From CAYWNA01 sp964459305 (lineage in GTDB: Bacteria; Planctomycetota; Planctomycetia; Pirellulales; Pirellulaceae), in contig CAYWNA010000064.1 in the NCBI GenBank assembly GCA_964459305.1, positions 1 to 56,237 of the forward strand: a DNA stretch of 56,237 bases. The letters run 5' to 3'. Both the position numbers and the translations under genes were made by a program. Below, piece after piece: positions 24,026 through 32,583 of the stretch (position 1 is its first letter; each line of letters starts with the position of its first letter). The notes under the pieces are model-generated. The model had not been told where the DNA came from, did not search any database, and saw only the letters and a program-made list of their open reading frames with translations.

Positions 24026-25963
24026 GTGACCGCAAGACTCCTGCTACGAGATCGCCTGTGCGTTGCCCTAGCGGCAAGTATTATCTGCGTGGTTTCATTG
24101 CCACCGCATGCAGCGGAATTGACCGTCGGCGAACAGCGATGCCATGAAGCCGTCGGGCGCGATTGCCCCGTTGTGCGGTTGTGGCCAGACGGCAAGGTGC
24201 CGGACGAACCGAAGGTGATCGGGGACGAAGAGTTCAAGACAACCTATCGCGACCGCGATGGCCTGCTCATCATTTCGAACGTCACCGAACCGTCGATGAC
24301 GATCGTTTCGCCTCCACCGGACAAGAACACGGGTGCGGCGTTGGTCCTGTGTCCGGGCGGCGGATACGGCAGTCTGGGCTGCAAGACGGTGGTGGAAACC
24401 GCAAAATGGATGAACGAGCGCGGTATCACGGTGGTGCTGCTGAAATACCGTGTGCCCAAACGGCACATTGATTATCCCATGAACCACCAACCGCTGCAGG
24501 ACGCACAGCGGGCTTTTGGGATATTGCGGACCCGCGCGACCGAATGGAGTATCGATCCGGACAGAATCGGGATCGGCGGATTTTCCGCGGGAGGACATCT
24601 TGCGGCGTCACTGGCGATCAATCACGAGGAAAGACGGTATGAACCCATCGATGATTTCGATCGAGTCAGTTGTCGACCCGATTTCACCGTGTTGCTGTAC
24701 CCCGCGTATCTGACCGATCCGATTCTGTCGCGGACCCGCGACGCCCGGCTCCACTGCGATCGGATCTCGAAGGACGCGACGCCACCCACCTTGATCAGCA
24801 TCACTCGGCCCCACAAGTTCACCATCGGTTCGATCGAGTACTACTTGGCGCTGATGGAGGCGAATGTCTCGGCCGAATTGCACGTCTACCCCGAAGGCGG
24901 CCATGGCGGTGCGATCGAGAAATATCCGTTCGGCCAGTGGGCGGCGGAGTGCTATCGATTCCTCGGCGATCACGGAATTATCGATGTACCGCCGCCGCCA
25001 GAGGCTTTCACCTACAAGGCCAAATCGCTGCCGGAAGCCGCGGCGAGCCAGGACCTCACCCTTGGCGACGTGCGGCTTCGTCAGATCCTCGGCCGCGAGT
25101 GCCCGGTGGTCCGCGTCTGGCCCGACGGAATTGGGCCGGACGAAACGCTCGAAGCCGGTCCCGAACTTGTCACAGCCCGATCGCGCGGAGGCAACGCGCT
25201 GAACATCCGTAACGTGGCGCGGCCGACGTTGACGATCGTACAGCCGGTGGAGAAGGCGACCGGCAAGGCGGTGATTGTGTGTCCGGGCGGCGCGTACAAC
25301 GGATTGGCGGCGGAACATGAAGGAACGCGGATTTGCGGGTGGCTGAACGAGCAGGGAATCACGGGTATTCTCCTCAAGTATCGTGTCCCCCGGCGCGGCG
25401 GCGAGTTCCCAAAATACCATCACGCCCTACAGGATCTGCAACGAGCGATGCGTATCGTTCGAGCACGGGCCGACGAATGGGACATCGATCCATTCAAAGT
25501 GGGAATCTGCGGATTCTCAGCCGGTGGGCATCTTTGCGCTGCATTGTGCACGAACTTCAATGTCAGCGCCTACGAACCCATCGATGATATCGATCAGCAA
25601 AGTTGCCGCCCCGATTTCGGCCTGCTGGTTTATCCGGCATACCTCACCGAACCACGCACATCCAATGACGTTGATCCAGTGGTGAAGAATCTGAAGCGTA
25701 ACGTCACGCCGCCGATGTTCATGACCATCGCAAGGAACGACCCATTCACGCGCGGAATGCTGAACTTCTACCTCGATGTGCGCGCCGCACGCATACCCGC
25801 CGAGTGTCACGTCTATGCGACAGGCGGCCATGGCGGAGGGATCGATCCGATTTCCTATCCCACGTCCGAGTGGCCATACGCATGTACCCGCTGGATGCGC
25901 GACATCGAACCGGAATTGGATCGGTTGAAGCAAAAGGCATTGACGCAGCGAGTCCCAAGGTAA
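24026..25963 (+). CDS. Secreted double-domain alpha/beta-hydrolase (acetyl-esterase type)
   Basis: About 645 residues if translation starts at GTG 24026, just before a signal peptide (LCVALAASIICVVSLPPHAA); ATG 23897 is an alternative but adds 43 unlikely residues. Two homologous esterase domains of about 300 residues lie in tandem. Each starts with CPVVR.WPDG, has CPGG.Y (oxyanion strand) and the nucleophile motif GFSAGGH (serines near 187 and 498), and ends with a histidine loop (GGHGGAIEKYP; GGHGGGIDPISYP). Both triads look complete. Members of this group deacylate plant or algal polysaccharides. The TAA stop is the first base triplet of a short dispersed repeat (25961-25981). Confidence 0.82.
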   Translation: MTARLLLRDRLCVALAASIICVVSLPPHAAELTVGEQRCHEAVGRDCPVVRLWPDGKVPDEPKVIGDEEFKTTYRDRDGLLIISNVTEPSMTIVSPPPDKNTGAALVLCPGGGYGSLGCKTVVETAKWMNERGITVVLLKYRVPKRHIDYPMNHQPLQDAQRAFGILRTRATEWSIDPDRIGIGGFSAGGHLAASLAINHEERRYEPIDDFDRVSCRPDFTVLLYPAYLTDPILSRTRDARLHCDRISKDATPPTLISITRPHKFTIGSIEYYLALMEANVSAELHVYPEGGHGGAIEKYPFGQWAAECYRFLGDHGIIDVPPPPEAFTYKAKSLPEAAASQDLTLGDVRLRQILGRECPVVRVWPDGIGPDETLEAGPELVTARSRGGNALNIRNVARPTLTIVQPVEKATGKAVIVCPGGAYNGLAAEHEGTRICGWLNEQGITGILLKYRVPRRGGEFPKYHHALQDLQRAMRIVRARADEWDIDPFKVGICGFSAGGHLCAALCTNFNVSAYEPIDDIDQQSCRPDFGLLVYPAYLTEPRTSNDVDPVVKNLKRNVTPPMFMTIARNDPFTRGMLNFYLDVRAARIPAECHVYATGGHGGGIDPISYPTSEWPYACTRWMRDIEPELDRLKQKALTQRVPR

Positions 25964-25981
25964 CCCGAAGCGTAAGCGAGG
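25961..25981. repeat. Short dispersed repeat, family D, solo copy
   Basis: TAACCCGAAGCGTAAGCGAG(G) is identical to the left inner arm of the element at 27648-27766. Here it is single-sided and supplies the stop codon of the double esterase. Confidence 0.8.
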
Positions 25982-26051
25982 CACGCACACGATCACAAGT
26001 CGTTGCGTTGAATGGAATCCCATCCGAACCACTCCTAGCAAGGGCGTAACC

Positions 26052-26771
26052 ATGGCTGCAATGTTGCAATCCGTTCTGCTTTCCACTGTCACTGCCGGAG
26101 TCCTGTTGACTTCGACTTGCCTCGCTGGGCAACAAGCCTCGCAGGACGATTCTTCGTTGCCGCGAGTGTTGCTGATCGGTGATTCGATTTCGATTGGCTA
26201 TACGCGGCCGGTTATTGAGTTGCTGAAAGGCAAGGCCCGGGTACAGCGCGTTCGGGGAAATGCGGGTCACACAGGTATGGGACTGGCCGGATTGCCCAAG
26301 TGGCTTGATCCGAAAAACGGTCGCTGGGACGTGATCCATTTCAATTGGGGCCTTTGGGATCTGTGCTATCGCAACCCTGAATCGAAGACCCAGGGCCGCC
26401 GTGACAAGGTCCACGGCAAACTGACGCATACGCCCGATCAGTATCGCGAAAACCTGCAGAAGATCGTTGCCGTTCTGAAGAAGACCAACGCCAAGTTGAT
26501 CTGGGCCTCGACGACACCGGTTCCTGAGGGAGAAGCCGGCCGCAAGGTTGGCGACGATGTCGTCTACAACCAGGTCGCTGCGGAAGTGATGAAAGAGCAC
26601 GGTATCCCGATCAACGACCTGCACGCGCTGATGGTGCCGCACATGAAGACCATGACGACCGCGCCCGGCAACGTTCACTTCACCGAGCAAGGTTCAAAGT
26701 TGCTCGCAGAGCAAGTTGTGGCGGCTATCGAGAAAGCACTGGTCGAGGATTCGTCGCTCCCCGATAGATAG
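26052..26771 (+). CDS. Secreted SGNH/GDSL hydrolase
   Basis: 239 residues with a signal peptide (about 1-25). Block I is LLIGDSISIGY (nucleophile serine), GNAGHTGMGL provides the glycine block, HFNWGLWDL the Asn-containing block III, and VHFTEQG the C-terminal block V, with catalytic His (Asp normally two residues before His is replaced by Val here: G-N-V-H). These enzymes remove acyl groups from sugars or peptidoglycan. The gene lies between two other esterase-type genes, fitting a deacylation module. It is separated by 88 bp from the double esterase and converges with the next gene. Confidence 0.82.
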   Translation: MAAMLQSVLLSTVTAGVLLTSTCLAGQQASQDDSSLPRVLLIGDSISIGYTRPVIELLKGKARVQRVRGNAGHTGMGLAGLPKWLDPKNGRWDVIHFNWGLWDLCYRNPESKTQGRRDKVHGKLTHTPDQYRENLQKIVAVLKKTNAKLIWASTTPVPEGEAGRKVGDDVVYNQVAAEVMKEHGIPINDLHALMVPHMKTMTTAPGNVHFTEQGSKLLAEQVVAAIEKALVEDSSLPDR

Positions 26772-26812
26772 AGCCTCCCTGCAAGGTACAGCTGCCAACA
26801 CCACCGAGTTCG

Positions 26813-27634
26813 CTACGGCGTTTGACTCTCGGTCGCGTGACCGATCACAAAATCGACCAGTTCCTGGCATTCAAAAAAGCCACGCCACATGTTGTGCCCC
26901 TGTCCTTCGGCAATCTTCAAGTGGATCGAGCCGCCGGACGCTTGATACCGGCGGGCCAGGAGGCCGGAGTTGTCCTCGAGCGGAACCACTTTGTCGATGT
27001 CGCCGTGGATGTGAAAGATCGGAACGCCTGCCTTTGCCAGCGGTTCCGTACGATCGACTGGATTGTGATCGCTCATCCGTGCAGCCAACTCCGATTCGGT
27101 CATACCATACGCCCCACAAGCCCGTTTCAGGCCTGGGTAACTGGTGAGATTACAGACGGGGTATATGCCCACGACGCACTTCACCTTGTCCGGGTTCTCC
27201 GCGGCCCAGCAATACAACATCAGACCGCCTCGGCTGCGAGCGAGCAAACATGCCCGCTCGTCAAATCCCTTTGTGGAAGTGAGCCGCTTGTGAAGCGAGT
27301 TGTAGATCGCGCGGCCCTGCGGACTGCCAAACGACTCTCCCACATCGACGCCTGCAATCGCAATCCCGGCATCCAAAAACTGCCTGAACATCCAATTCTC
27401 CGCCGCTCCCGGCAGATTACGGCCAAGCGTCGGCGCGTACATCACCCACGGAGTCGGCCCCGGCACTTTTTTGGTCGGCAAAATGACAAACGCGGGCCGA
27501 TCGTCCACGGTGAATCGTTCACGCTGTGATTCTTGCGCCGCCGGTTTCGTGTCGCCTGCCAGCGCGGTCGCTGCCGGCATCACGAAAACAACGATGCACA
27601 ACGCGATCGTTCTTGGGTAGTGAATCCACATCAT
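26813..27634 (-). CDS. Secreted alpha/beta hydrolase (prolyl-oligopeptidase-like esterase)
   Basis: 273 residues; signal peptide about 1-27 (IALCIVVFVMPAATALAG). Nucleophile elbow LLARSRGGLMLY (SRGG, a variant of GxSxG), acid region FHIHGDIDKVVPLEDN, and histidine loop AEGQGHNMWRGF give a complete Ser-Asp-His triad. The length is close to single-domain esterases. GAGG lies 5-6 nt before the ATG. Together with the neighbouring SGNH enzyme and the double esterase it forms a group of secreted acyl-hydrolases. The substrate is unknown. Confidence 0.8.
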   Translation of the reverse strand: MMWIHYPRTIALCIVVFVMPAATALAGDTKPAAQESQRERFTVDDRPAFVILPTKKVPGPTPWVMYAPTLGRNLPGAAENWMFRQFLDAGIAIAGVDVGESFGSPQGRAIYNSLHKRLTSTKGFDERACLLARSRGGLMLYCWAAENPDKVKCVVGIYPVCNLTSYPGLKRACGAYGMTESELAARMSDHNPVDRTEPLAKAGVPIFHIHGDIDKVVPLEDNSGLLARRYQASGGSIHLKIAEGQGHNMWRGFFECQELVDFVIGHATESQTP

Positions 27635-27647
27635 CGAATCCTCGTCC

Positions 27648-27766
27648 TAAGGCGAGCGGCAGGTAAGAAGTAACCCGAAGCGTAAGCGAGGACGAAGCGG
27701 AAAACGCAGAATTCCTCGCTTCCGCGTCGGGTTTCAAGGGCAAAACTTCATCTGCCGCTCGCCTAA
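27648..27766. repeat. MITE-like element with shared terminal repeats, copy 1 (core D)
   Basis: Outer inverted termini GGCGAGCGGC (27651-27660) and GCCGCTCGCC (27754-27763) are flanked by TAA on each side. Inside are 21-nt inverted arms of repeat D (27672-27692 and 27713-27733, two mismatches). The same outer termini enclose a different palindromic core at 28850-28967. Confidence 0.75.
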
Positions 27767-27799
27767 CCTTTTCCGTTCTCAGACTGGCTCTAACCTCAG

Positions 27800-28819
27800 C
27801 TATTCCTGCAGGGGCACGATCGGCGATTCCCAGCCGGCCATGTCTTCCGGCTTTAAACCGTTCTTCCTGCGGCCATGTTCCTTGCGCCACGTGGCATGGT
27901 ACGGTCCGACAAAGCTCACGTCCGCGCCCGCTTGAATCGCATCCTCCAGCCCCACCGCCCAGAAACACGCATTAACGAGCATACGTCGGTAGCCTTCGTT
28001 TTCGATGTCGTTGGAAGCCCCGTAAGTGCTCGTGAACACTCGGGCGGGCTTGCCCGACTTCCCTTGGTAATTCCGCGTCCACGCCCCAGGCACGGGGTCG
28101 CGTTCCGGATCGGGCTCCGAATCCGGCTCCATCCCCGACAGCGGCTGGGCCATCGCGATCACGTCGCTCGGCTGGAGCGGATCTGCGAAGTAACCCCCGC
28201 ATTGCACCCACATTTGTTTGACCCCGCGCAGAATCGGGTGGTCCGCCTTGTCCGGCACGATGTCCAGACGAGTGCTTTGCCGGTGATTGCGGCCATAATG
28301 TCCCGCCCATTTTTCGCCGAGAATCTGGCGTCCAAATCCGTCTTTGAACTCGTCACCCGAATACCCGTTCGAGTACTTCGCGAATGGGCCGTTCTTTGGG
28401 ATTTTGAACCCGTGCGTCGCCGTTCTCAGTCCTGCGATGGGCCCGCCGCGATCTAGATAGTCCACGAAATGCTGCATTTGATCTTTTGGCCAATTCTGGA
28501 ACCGGGTAAAGACCACCATGAGATCCGCCGACTCGAGCGTCTGCAGTCCAGGCACGTTTGACTGGCCAGGCTTGATGACGCCGTTCTCGTCCACCCCGAA
28601 CAGCACCGTGCACTTGAAACCGTGGTGCTTCGCCAGGATTCGCGCGAGCGCGGGCAGCGTCTCTTCCGACCGATATTCGTGATCGCTCGCGATAAAGACG
28701 ATATGTTTGCCTTTGCCCGGACCAGCGTTTCCGTCGAAAACGAGCGGATCGCCGAAAGCAACGGTCGCTAGTGAGAGAGCAGGAAACAACGCAAGTGTGA
28801 GAATTGACTTCATGAGCAT
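27800..28819 (-). CDS. Secreted ThuA-like protein
   Basis: 339 residues, signal peptide about 1-23. ThuA landmarks: HIVFIASDHEYRSEETLPAL at the start of the class-I-glutamine-amidotransferase-like fold, ADLMVVFTRFQNWP, VDYLDRGGPIAGLRTATHGF, then DHPILRGV and a C-terminal GASNDIENEGYRRMLVNACFW. ThuA proteins are linked to disaccharide oxidation to 3-keto sugars in rhizobia. In planctomycetes they are frequently near DUF1080 and Gfo/Idh/MocA genes, as in this window. No amidotransferase cysteine in a nucleophile elbow was seen. GGAGAAG precedes the ATG. It lies between the two MITE-like elements. Confidence 0.82.
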   Translation of the reverse strand: MLMKSILTLALFPALSLATVAFGDPLVFDGNAGPGKGKHIVFIASDHEYRSEETLPALARILAKHHGFKCTVLFGVDENGVIKPGQSNVPGLQTLESADLMVVFTRFQNWPKDQMQHFVDYLDRGGPIAGLRTATHGFKIPKNGPFAKYSNGYSGDEFKDGFGRQILGEKWAGHYGRNHRQSTRLDIVPDKADHPILRGVKQMWVQCGGYFADPLQPSDVIAMAQPLSGMEPDSEPDPERDPVPGAWTRNYQGKSGKPARVFTSTYGASNDIENEGYRRMLVNACFWAVGLEDAIQAGADVSFVGPYHATWRKEHGRRKNGLKPEDMAGWESPIVPLQE

Positions 28820-28849
28820 GTTACTTCTCCAGGTGGCAAGATGGTATCG

Positions 28850-28967
28850 TTAGGCGAGCGGCTGGAATTCTCCTACCCGTGGGATAGGCTTCCAGCCTGT
28901 CAGGCAACACCATCGACAGGCTGGAAGCCTATCCCACGGGTACATTCTCATGTGCCGCTCGCCTTAA
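28850..28967. repeat. MITE-like element with shared terminal repeats, copy 2 (core E)
   Basis: Outer termini GGCGAGCGGC (28853-28862) and GCCGCTCGCC (28954-28963) match those of the 27648 element. The core is a perfect 26-nt inverted repeat (28876-28901 and 28915-28940; the left arm begins CCCGTGGGATAGGC), with a 13-nt loop. It could form a very stable hairpin. It ends just before the stop of the deleted sulfatase gene. Confidence 0.85.
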
Positions 28968-28969
28968 CG

Positions 28970-29560
28970 CTAGTGGCCGACTCGCGTCAGCATCATCAAC
29001 CGGAATTCCATGACCTGGGAGCCGGACATTTTCAAGGCGCGTAATGTCAATTCGCCTCTACCCTTCTTCAGGTGAATCGTGCCCATCTTCATGGACTTGA
29101 AATCCTCCACGTAGTATTCATCAAAGCCTCGTCCATTCGGATGATAGGGGTATTGCATGCCGTTGTGCCATTTGCCAAAAGCCGCCGTGGCGTAACCGGC
29201 CGCTTTGAACGTATCGGCAATCGTCATCTCATCCAAATCCATCCGCTCGCCACCGGCCGACGTGCTGTACACGCCGCTTCGCGGGTGATACCGCCCCGTC
29301 AGAAACTCGGCCCGCGTCGGCGAACAGACCGGACACACGTAGAACCGATCAAAGCTGGCCCCGTCCTTCGCCAGCGAATCGATGTTGGGTGTACTCAGGT
29401 TCGTGTTACCGTTCGCACTCAAGTCCCCCCATCCCTGATCGTCCGTCAGGATGACAACCACATTGGGCCGCGCCGCCGCTCGCAGCGAGACCACGGATAG
29501 GACGGCGCCAGGAACAGCGAAAAGCGCGACGAATCTGGAGAGCGCAGCGATGTTTTTCAT
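28970..29560 (-). pseudogene. Sulfatase gene with a large in-frame internal deletion
   Basis: 196 residues against the usual 450-550. Residues 1-150 are a normal sulfatase N-terminus: signal peptide, NVVVILTDDQGWGDLS (metal aspartates 40-41), VCSPTRAEFLTG (Cys79, C-x-P-x-R formylglycine motif) and FGKWHNG. At about residue 152 (near base 29107) the sequence jumps to MGTIHLKKGRGELTLRALKM and SGSQVMEFRLMMLTR, which matches the extreme C-terminus of planctomycete sulfatases. The middle ~300 residues, including the second metal site and the substrate-binding loops, are missing, but the frame is kept. It is almost certainly inactive as a sulfatase. A MITE-like element abuts its 3' end. Confidence 0.78.
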
Positions 29561-29846
29561 CTTGGGTTCCGTGGTCTGCGTGTAAGGACAAGGAGCACAG
29601 ATCGACTGCCTACCTTTATATCACGGATTATGGACGAGTGGCAGAGAACGGTGACCATCCCATTCCGCGAGACGGGGCATGATCCCGTGGAGCAGGATCG
29701 CCACATCGAAACCGCCAATTTTCAGGTTTCCACGCTCAGTTCCATAGCCACGTACAGGCGAACCGTGCTAGGATCTTCTTCACGAGACGTCACCCCTGGG
29801 CGAAAGTGCATTTAGGATCGGCGCCGAAATAGACTCCGAATTCACG
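29561..29846. other. Intergenic region without recognised features
   Basis: Upstream gap of the deleted sulfatase. I see no gene, RNA or repeat in these bases. The rest of the gap up to 29972 holds repeat family A copy 2 and the ribosome site of the GH172 gene. Confidence 0.4.
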
Positions 29847-29914
29847 GTAGCCGAAGTCGCCAGACTTTGGTCGATTGACATGGGAAAGAACCAAACTCTG
29901 GCGAGTTCGGCTAC
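29847..29914. repeat. Dispersed palindromic repeat, family A, copy 2
   Basis: Arms 29847-29870 and 29891-29914 match those at 7037-7100; the left arms are identical over 24 nt, and the right arms differ at one position. The 20-nt spacer differs. It lies 58 bp upstream of the GH172 start, so it may be in the 5' untranslated region. Confidence 0.85.
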
Positions 29915-29972
29915 GTTGAGCGAATGCGGTACTGTTCCGGCAGCGATCCCTAACAACGAAGGAGATTACATC

Positions 29973-32021
29973 ATGAAATCGAACGGATATTTCACTTGTT
30001 GTGTGGCTCTTGGACTGGTGTTCGCAGCGGGGATTCGACTCGATGCAACGGCCGAGGAGTTGACCTTTGCGGATCTCGCCGACCGAATGATCGACTTGGA
30101 GCGGCTGGCTGTTCTGCCGGCCGAAGGTGAAACGAACGCCATGTGGTCAAGCTACGACCGGGCGGCCAAATACGACGCGGAAAACGGCAAGTATGTCCAG
30201 TGGCAAGCCAATGGCGACGGAAACGGGTTGATCAGGATGGAAGGCACTTCCCAGGTGATCGCCGAAATGGAAGGTCCGGGCGTCATCTGGCGGATCTGGT
30301 CGGCCAAGCCGGAACAGGGACACGTCAAGGTACACATCGATGGCGAAGTGGCCATCGATATGCCTTTCGCCCACTACTTCGATGCCGCTCATCCACCGTT
30401 CAACTTCGCGACGCTGGGTTACGAATCGGGGCGCGGCAAGAACGTGTACTTCCCCATTCCATATCAGAAATCCTGCAAGATCCTTGCCGAAGAAGGTTGG
30501 GGCCGATACTACCAAATCACGTACACGACCTATCCCGCGGGCACCAAGCTGCCGTGCTTCTCCGAAGCCACGTCACCGAAAACGGTCGAGGCTCTCAAGG
30601 GAGTGGATGACTTTTTCGCCAATCAACTCGGAACCGATCCCGCGGGCAAGCGGGATGGTCAAGAGATCACCTCGCAGACAGTGAATGTGCCGCCGGGCCA
30701 AACAGAAACCGTTGCTTCGCTGACCGGTTCGCGGGCAATCACGGCACTGAAGGTCAGGAGTTCATTCAAGGATCGCGACGATCAGATGGCGGCGTTGCGA
30801 AAGTTGGTATTGCAGATCCAGTGGGACGGTCAGGAACAGCCGGCCGTCTGGTGTCCGCTGGGCGACTTCTTTGGCACGGCGCCGGGCGTCAATCTGTACA
30901 AGTCGTTGTCGGTTGGGATGACCGAGGATGGCTTCTATTCGGTCTGGTACATGCCGTTTGGCGAGAGCGCCGTCGTCGAGTTAGTGAACGAAGGCGAAAC
31001 CGCGCGGGAGGTCAGCTTTGAAATCACGCATGCACCGCTGAGCTGGCCCTTTGACGAGTTGGCCCATTTCCACGCCAAGTGGCACCGCGACATCATGCCC
31101 GTATCCAAAGACCGCTGGCCGGACTGGACCGTGGTTCGCACCAAGGGGCGAGGCCGGTTCTGCGGGATGATGCTGCATGTATGGAATCCGCGTGGCGGCC
31201 AATGCGCCGCGGTCCAATGGTGCAACGGTCACTGGTGGTGGGGCGAAGGCGACGAGAAGTTCTTCGTCGATGGCGAGACGTTCCCGTCTACCTTTGGCAC
31301 GGGCACGGAGGATTACTTTGGCTACGCCTGGGGCTGCGGCGACTTGTTTCATCGCCCCTTCAACAATCAAACCATGACAGAAAACAATGCCGGGCATCAA
31401 TCGGTCAACCGTTTCCAAATCGCCGATAATGTTCCGTTTCAGAAGTCCTTCGACGGCTATCTGGAAAAGTACTTCCCCAACGACCAGCCAACCCTGTTCG
31501 CCGCGGTGGCCTATTGGTACGTGTCTTCCGCCGGCGTTGACCCACATGGTTCCTGTCCGGCCGATCAGCGTGACGGCTACTACGCCCGTCCGCCCGCGGC
31601 TTACGGTGGATTCGAAGTTGGCGGCACGATCGCCGGGCGCGTCCAGACTCAAGGGATGCAAGGCTGGAAATCGCACAAGTGGAAAGACGACGATCAGCTC
31701 TGGTGGACGCAGGCACAACCGGGCGCGAAGCTGAACATCAAGATTCCGGTCGAGAAGGCGGGACACTATGATGCCCGTGTCGTTCTGACCAAGGCCATAG
31801 ACTACGGCATTGTCCAGCTTTCGCTCGACGGTCAAGAGCTCGGCGACCCGATCGACTTGTACGACCCGGACGTGGTGCCGACCGAGACAATCTCGCTGGG
31901 CACACGGGAATTGGCGGCCGGCGATCACACACTGACGGTGGAAATCGTCGGGGCGAACGAAAAAGCCGTCAAGTCGTACATGGTCGGCCTGGATCAATTC
32001 ATACTCGATCCGGTGCAATGA
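29973..32021 (+). CDS. Secreted GH172-family (DUF2961) glycoside hydrolase
   Basis: 682 residues from ATG 29973, set by GAAGGAG 8 nt upstream; the frame stays open through repeat A but is not coding there. Signal peptide about 1-30. DUF2961 landmarks: MIDLERLAVLPAEGETNAMW SSYDR near the N-terminus, EGPGVIWRIWSA, WDGQEQPAVWCPLGDFFG, and TFGTGTEDYFGYAW (around 441-454) with the family's conserved acidic pair. Characterised GH172 enzymes act on alpha-D-fructofuranosides and D-arabinofuranosides (difructose dianhydride, arabinan). The last ~120 residues form a beta-sandwich module (IPVEKAGHYDARVVLTKA, ending YMVGLDQFIL) like carbohydrate-binding domains attached to these enzymes. Confidence 0.85.
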   Translation: MKSNGYFTCCVALGLVFAAGIRLDATAEELTFADLADRMIDLERLAVLPAEGETNAMWSSYDRAAKYDAENGKYVQWQANGDGNGLIRMEGTSQVIAEMEGPGVIWRIWSAKPEQGHVKVHIDGEVAIDMPFAHYFDAAHPPFNFATLGYESGRGKNVYFPIPYQKSCKILAEEGWGRYYQITYTTYPAGTKLPCFSEATSPKTVEALKGVDDFFANQLGTDPAGKRDGQEITSQTVNVPPGQTETVASLTGSRAITALKVRSSFKDRDDQMAALRKLVLQIQWDGQEQPAVWCPLGDFFGTAPGVNLYKSLSVGMTEDGFYSVWYMPFGESAVVELVNEGETAREVSFEITHAPLSWPFDELAHFHAKWHRDIMPVSKDRWPDWTVVRTKGRGRFCGMMLHVWNPRGGQCAAVQWCNGHWWWGEGDEKFFVDGETFPSTFGTGTEDYFGYAWGCGDLFHRPFNNQTMTENNAGHQSVNRFQIADNVPFQKSFDGYLEKYFPNDQPTLFAAVAYWYVSSAGVDPHGSCPADQRDGYYARPPAAYGGFEVGGTIAGRVQTQGMQGWKSHKWKDDDQLWWTQAQPGAKLNIKIPVEKAGHYDARVVLTKAIDYGIVQLSLDGQELGDPIDLYDPDVVPTETISLGTRELAAGDHTLTVEIVGANEKAVKSYMVGLDQFILDPVQ

Positions 32022-32025
32022 ACCC

Positions 32026-32316
32026 GTGCATGCGCAACCCAATGAAACGCCGCTGTTCTGCGACCGCTGTACCGTGGAACTTCATCCCGGGCGAGGCGAT
32101 TTTTTCGTCGTCAGAATCGAAGCCGTTGCCGACCCGACAGGGCCCGAGTTTTCCGAGGAGGATTTGAAGCGGGACCACAAACGAGAGATGGAGCAGTTGC
32201 TGGCACAGATCGAAGAAATGTCGGCACGCGAAGCAATGGACCAAGTGCATCGGCGGTTGACCGTTTTCTTGTGCAATTCTTGCTACGGGCAATGGATTGA
32301 GGATCCGACGCATTGA
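32026..32316 (+). CDS. Small zinc-ribbon-like protein
   Basis: 96 residues from GTG 32026, 5 nt after the GH172 stop. It has CDRC near the N-terminus and CNSC near the C-terminus, spaced by an acidic helical segment (EEDLKRDHKREMEQLLAQIEEM); the two Cys-x2-Cys pairs could share one zinc. No signal peptide. It resembles short conserved planctomycete proteins of unknown function. Its close spacing suggests co-transcription with the GH172 gene, but a functional link is not evident. Confidence 0.6.
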   Translation: MHAQPNETPLFCDRCTVELHPGRGDFFVVRIEAVADPTGPEFSEEDLKRDHKREMEQLLAQIEEMSAREAMDQVHRRLTVFLCNSCYGQWIEDPTH

Positions 32317-32420
32317 CCGTTGCTTCTCTCCAACTCGACGGTCTTCGTCAGCGCGATGGATGAGCGTCCCACGTCCCGACGACCGTGGACAGACAGCCCC
32401 CGCAGTTGCAGAGAAGGTAG

Positions 32421-32439
32421 GACGGATTGCTAATCCGTC
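32421..32439. repeat. Short palindrome, family C, copy 2
   Basis: GACGGATTGCTAATCCGTC: an 8-bp stem as in copy 1, with loop GCT instead of GGC. It is preceded by GTAG. Confidence 0.8.
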
Positions 32440-32539
32440 CATTGCAGCATCAACGTACATATCAGCTTTGCGGCGAGACATCACGAATCGTGAGATCCGA
32501 CGACAAACAACATTTTTGCGGTTGCATTGGTATTTCAGG

Positions 32540-32558
32540 GACGGATTGGCAATCCGTC
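32540..32558. repeat. Short palindrome, family C, copy 3
   Basis: GACGGATTGGCAATCCGTC, followed by CTAC. With copy 2 (preceded by GTAG) it frames a 100-bp segment as a larger inverted pair, 25 bp before the stop of the next gene. The 32317-32583 gap otherwise shows nothing. Confidence 0.8.
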
Positions 32559-32583
32559 CTACATGTTTCTGCAACTACGAGGC

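Noticed and set aside
23500..24237. Minus-strand open frame (245 codons) spanning the DUF4129 start
   Set aside because: It overlaps two supported genes in other frames. A short stretch (LMDGAQNLANWKPTYGS) looked protein-like but is not enough to call an upstream gene remnant.
30981..32042. Minus-strand open frame (353 codons) opposite the GH172 gene
   Set aside because: Shadow of a gene with clear family landmarks; no motifs of its own.
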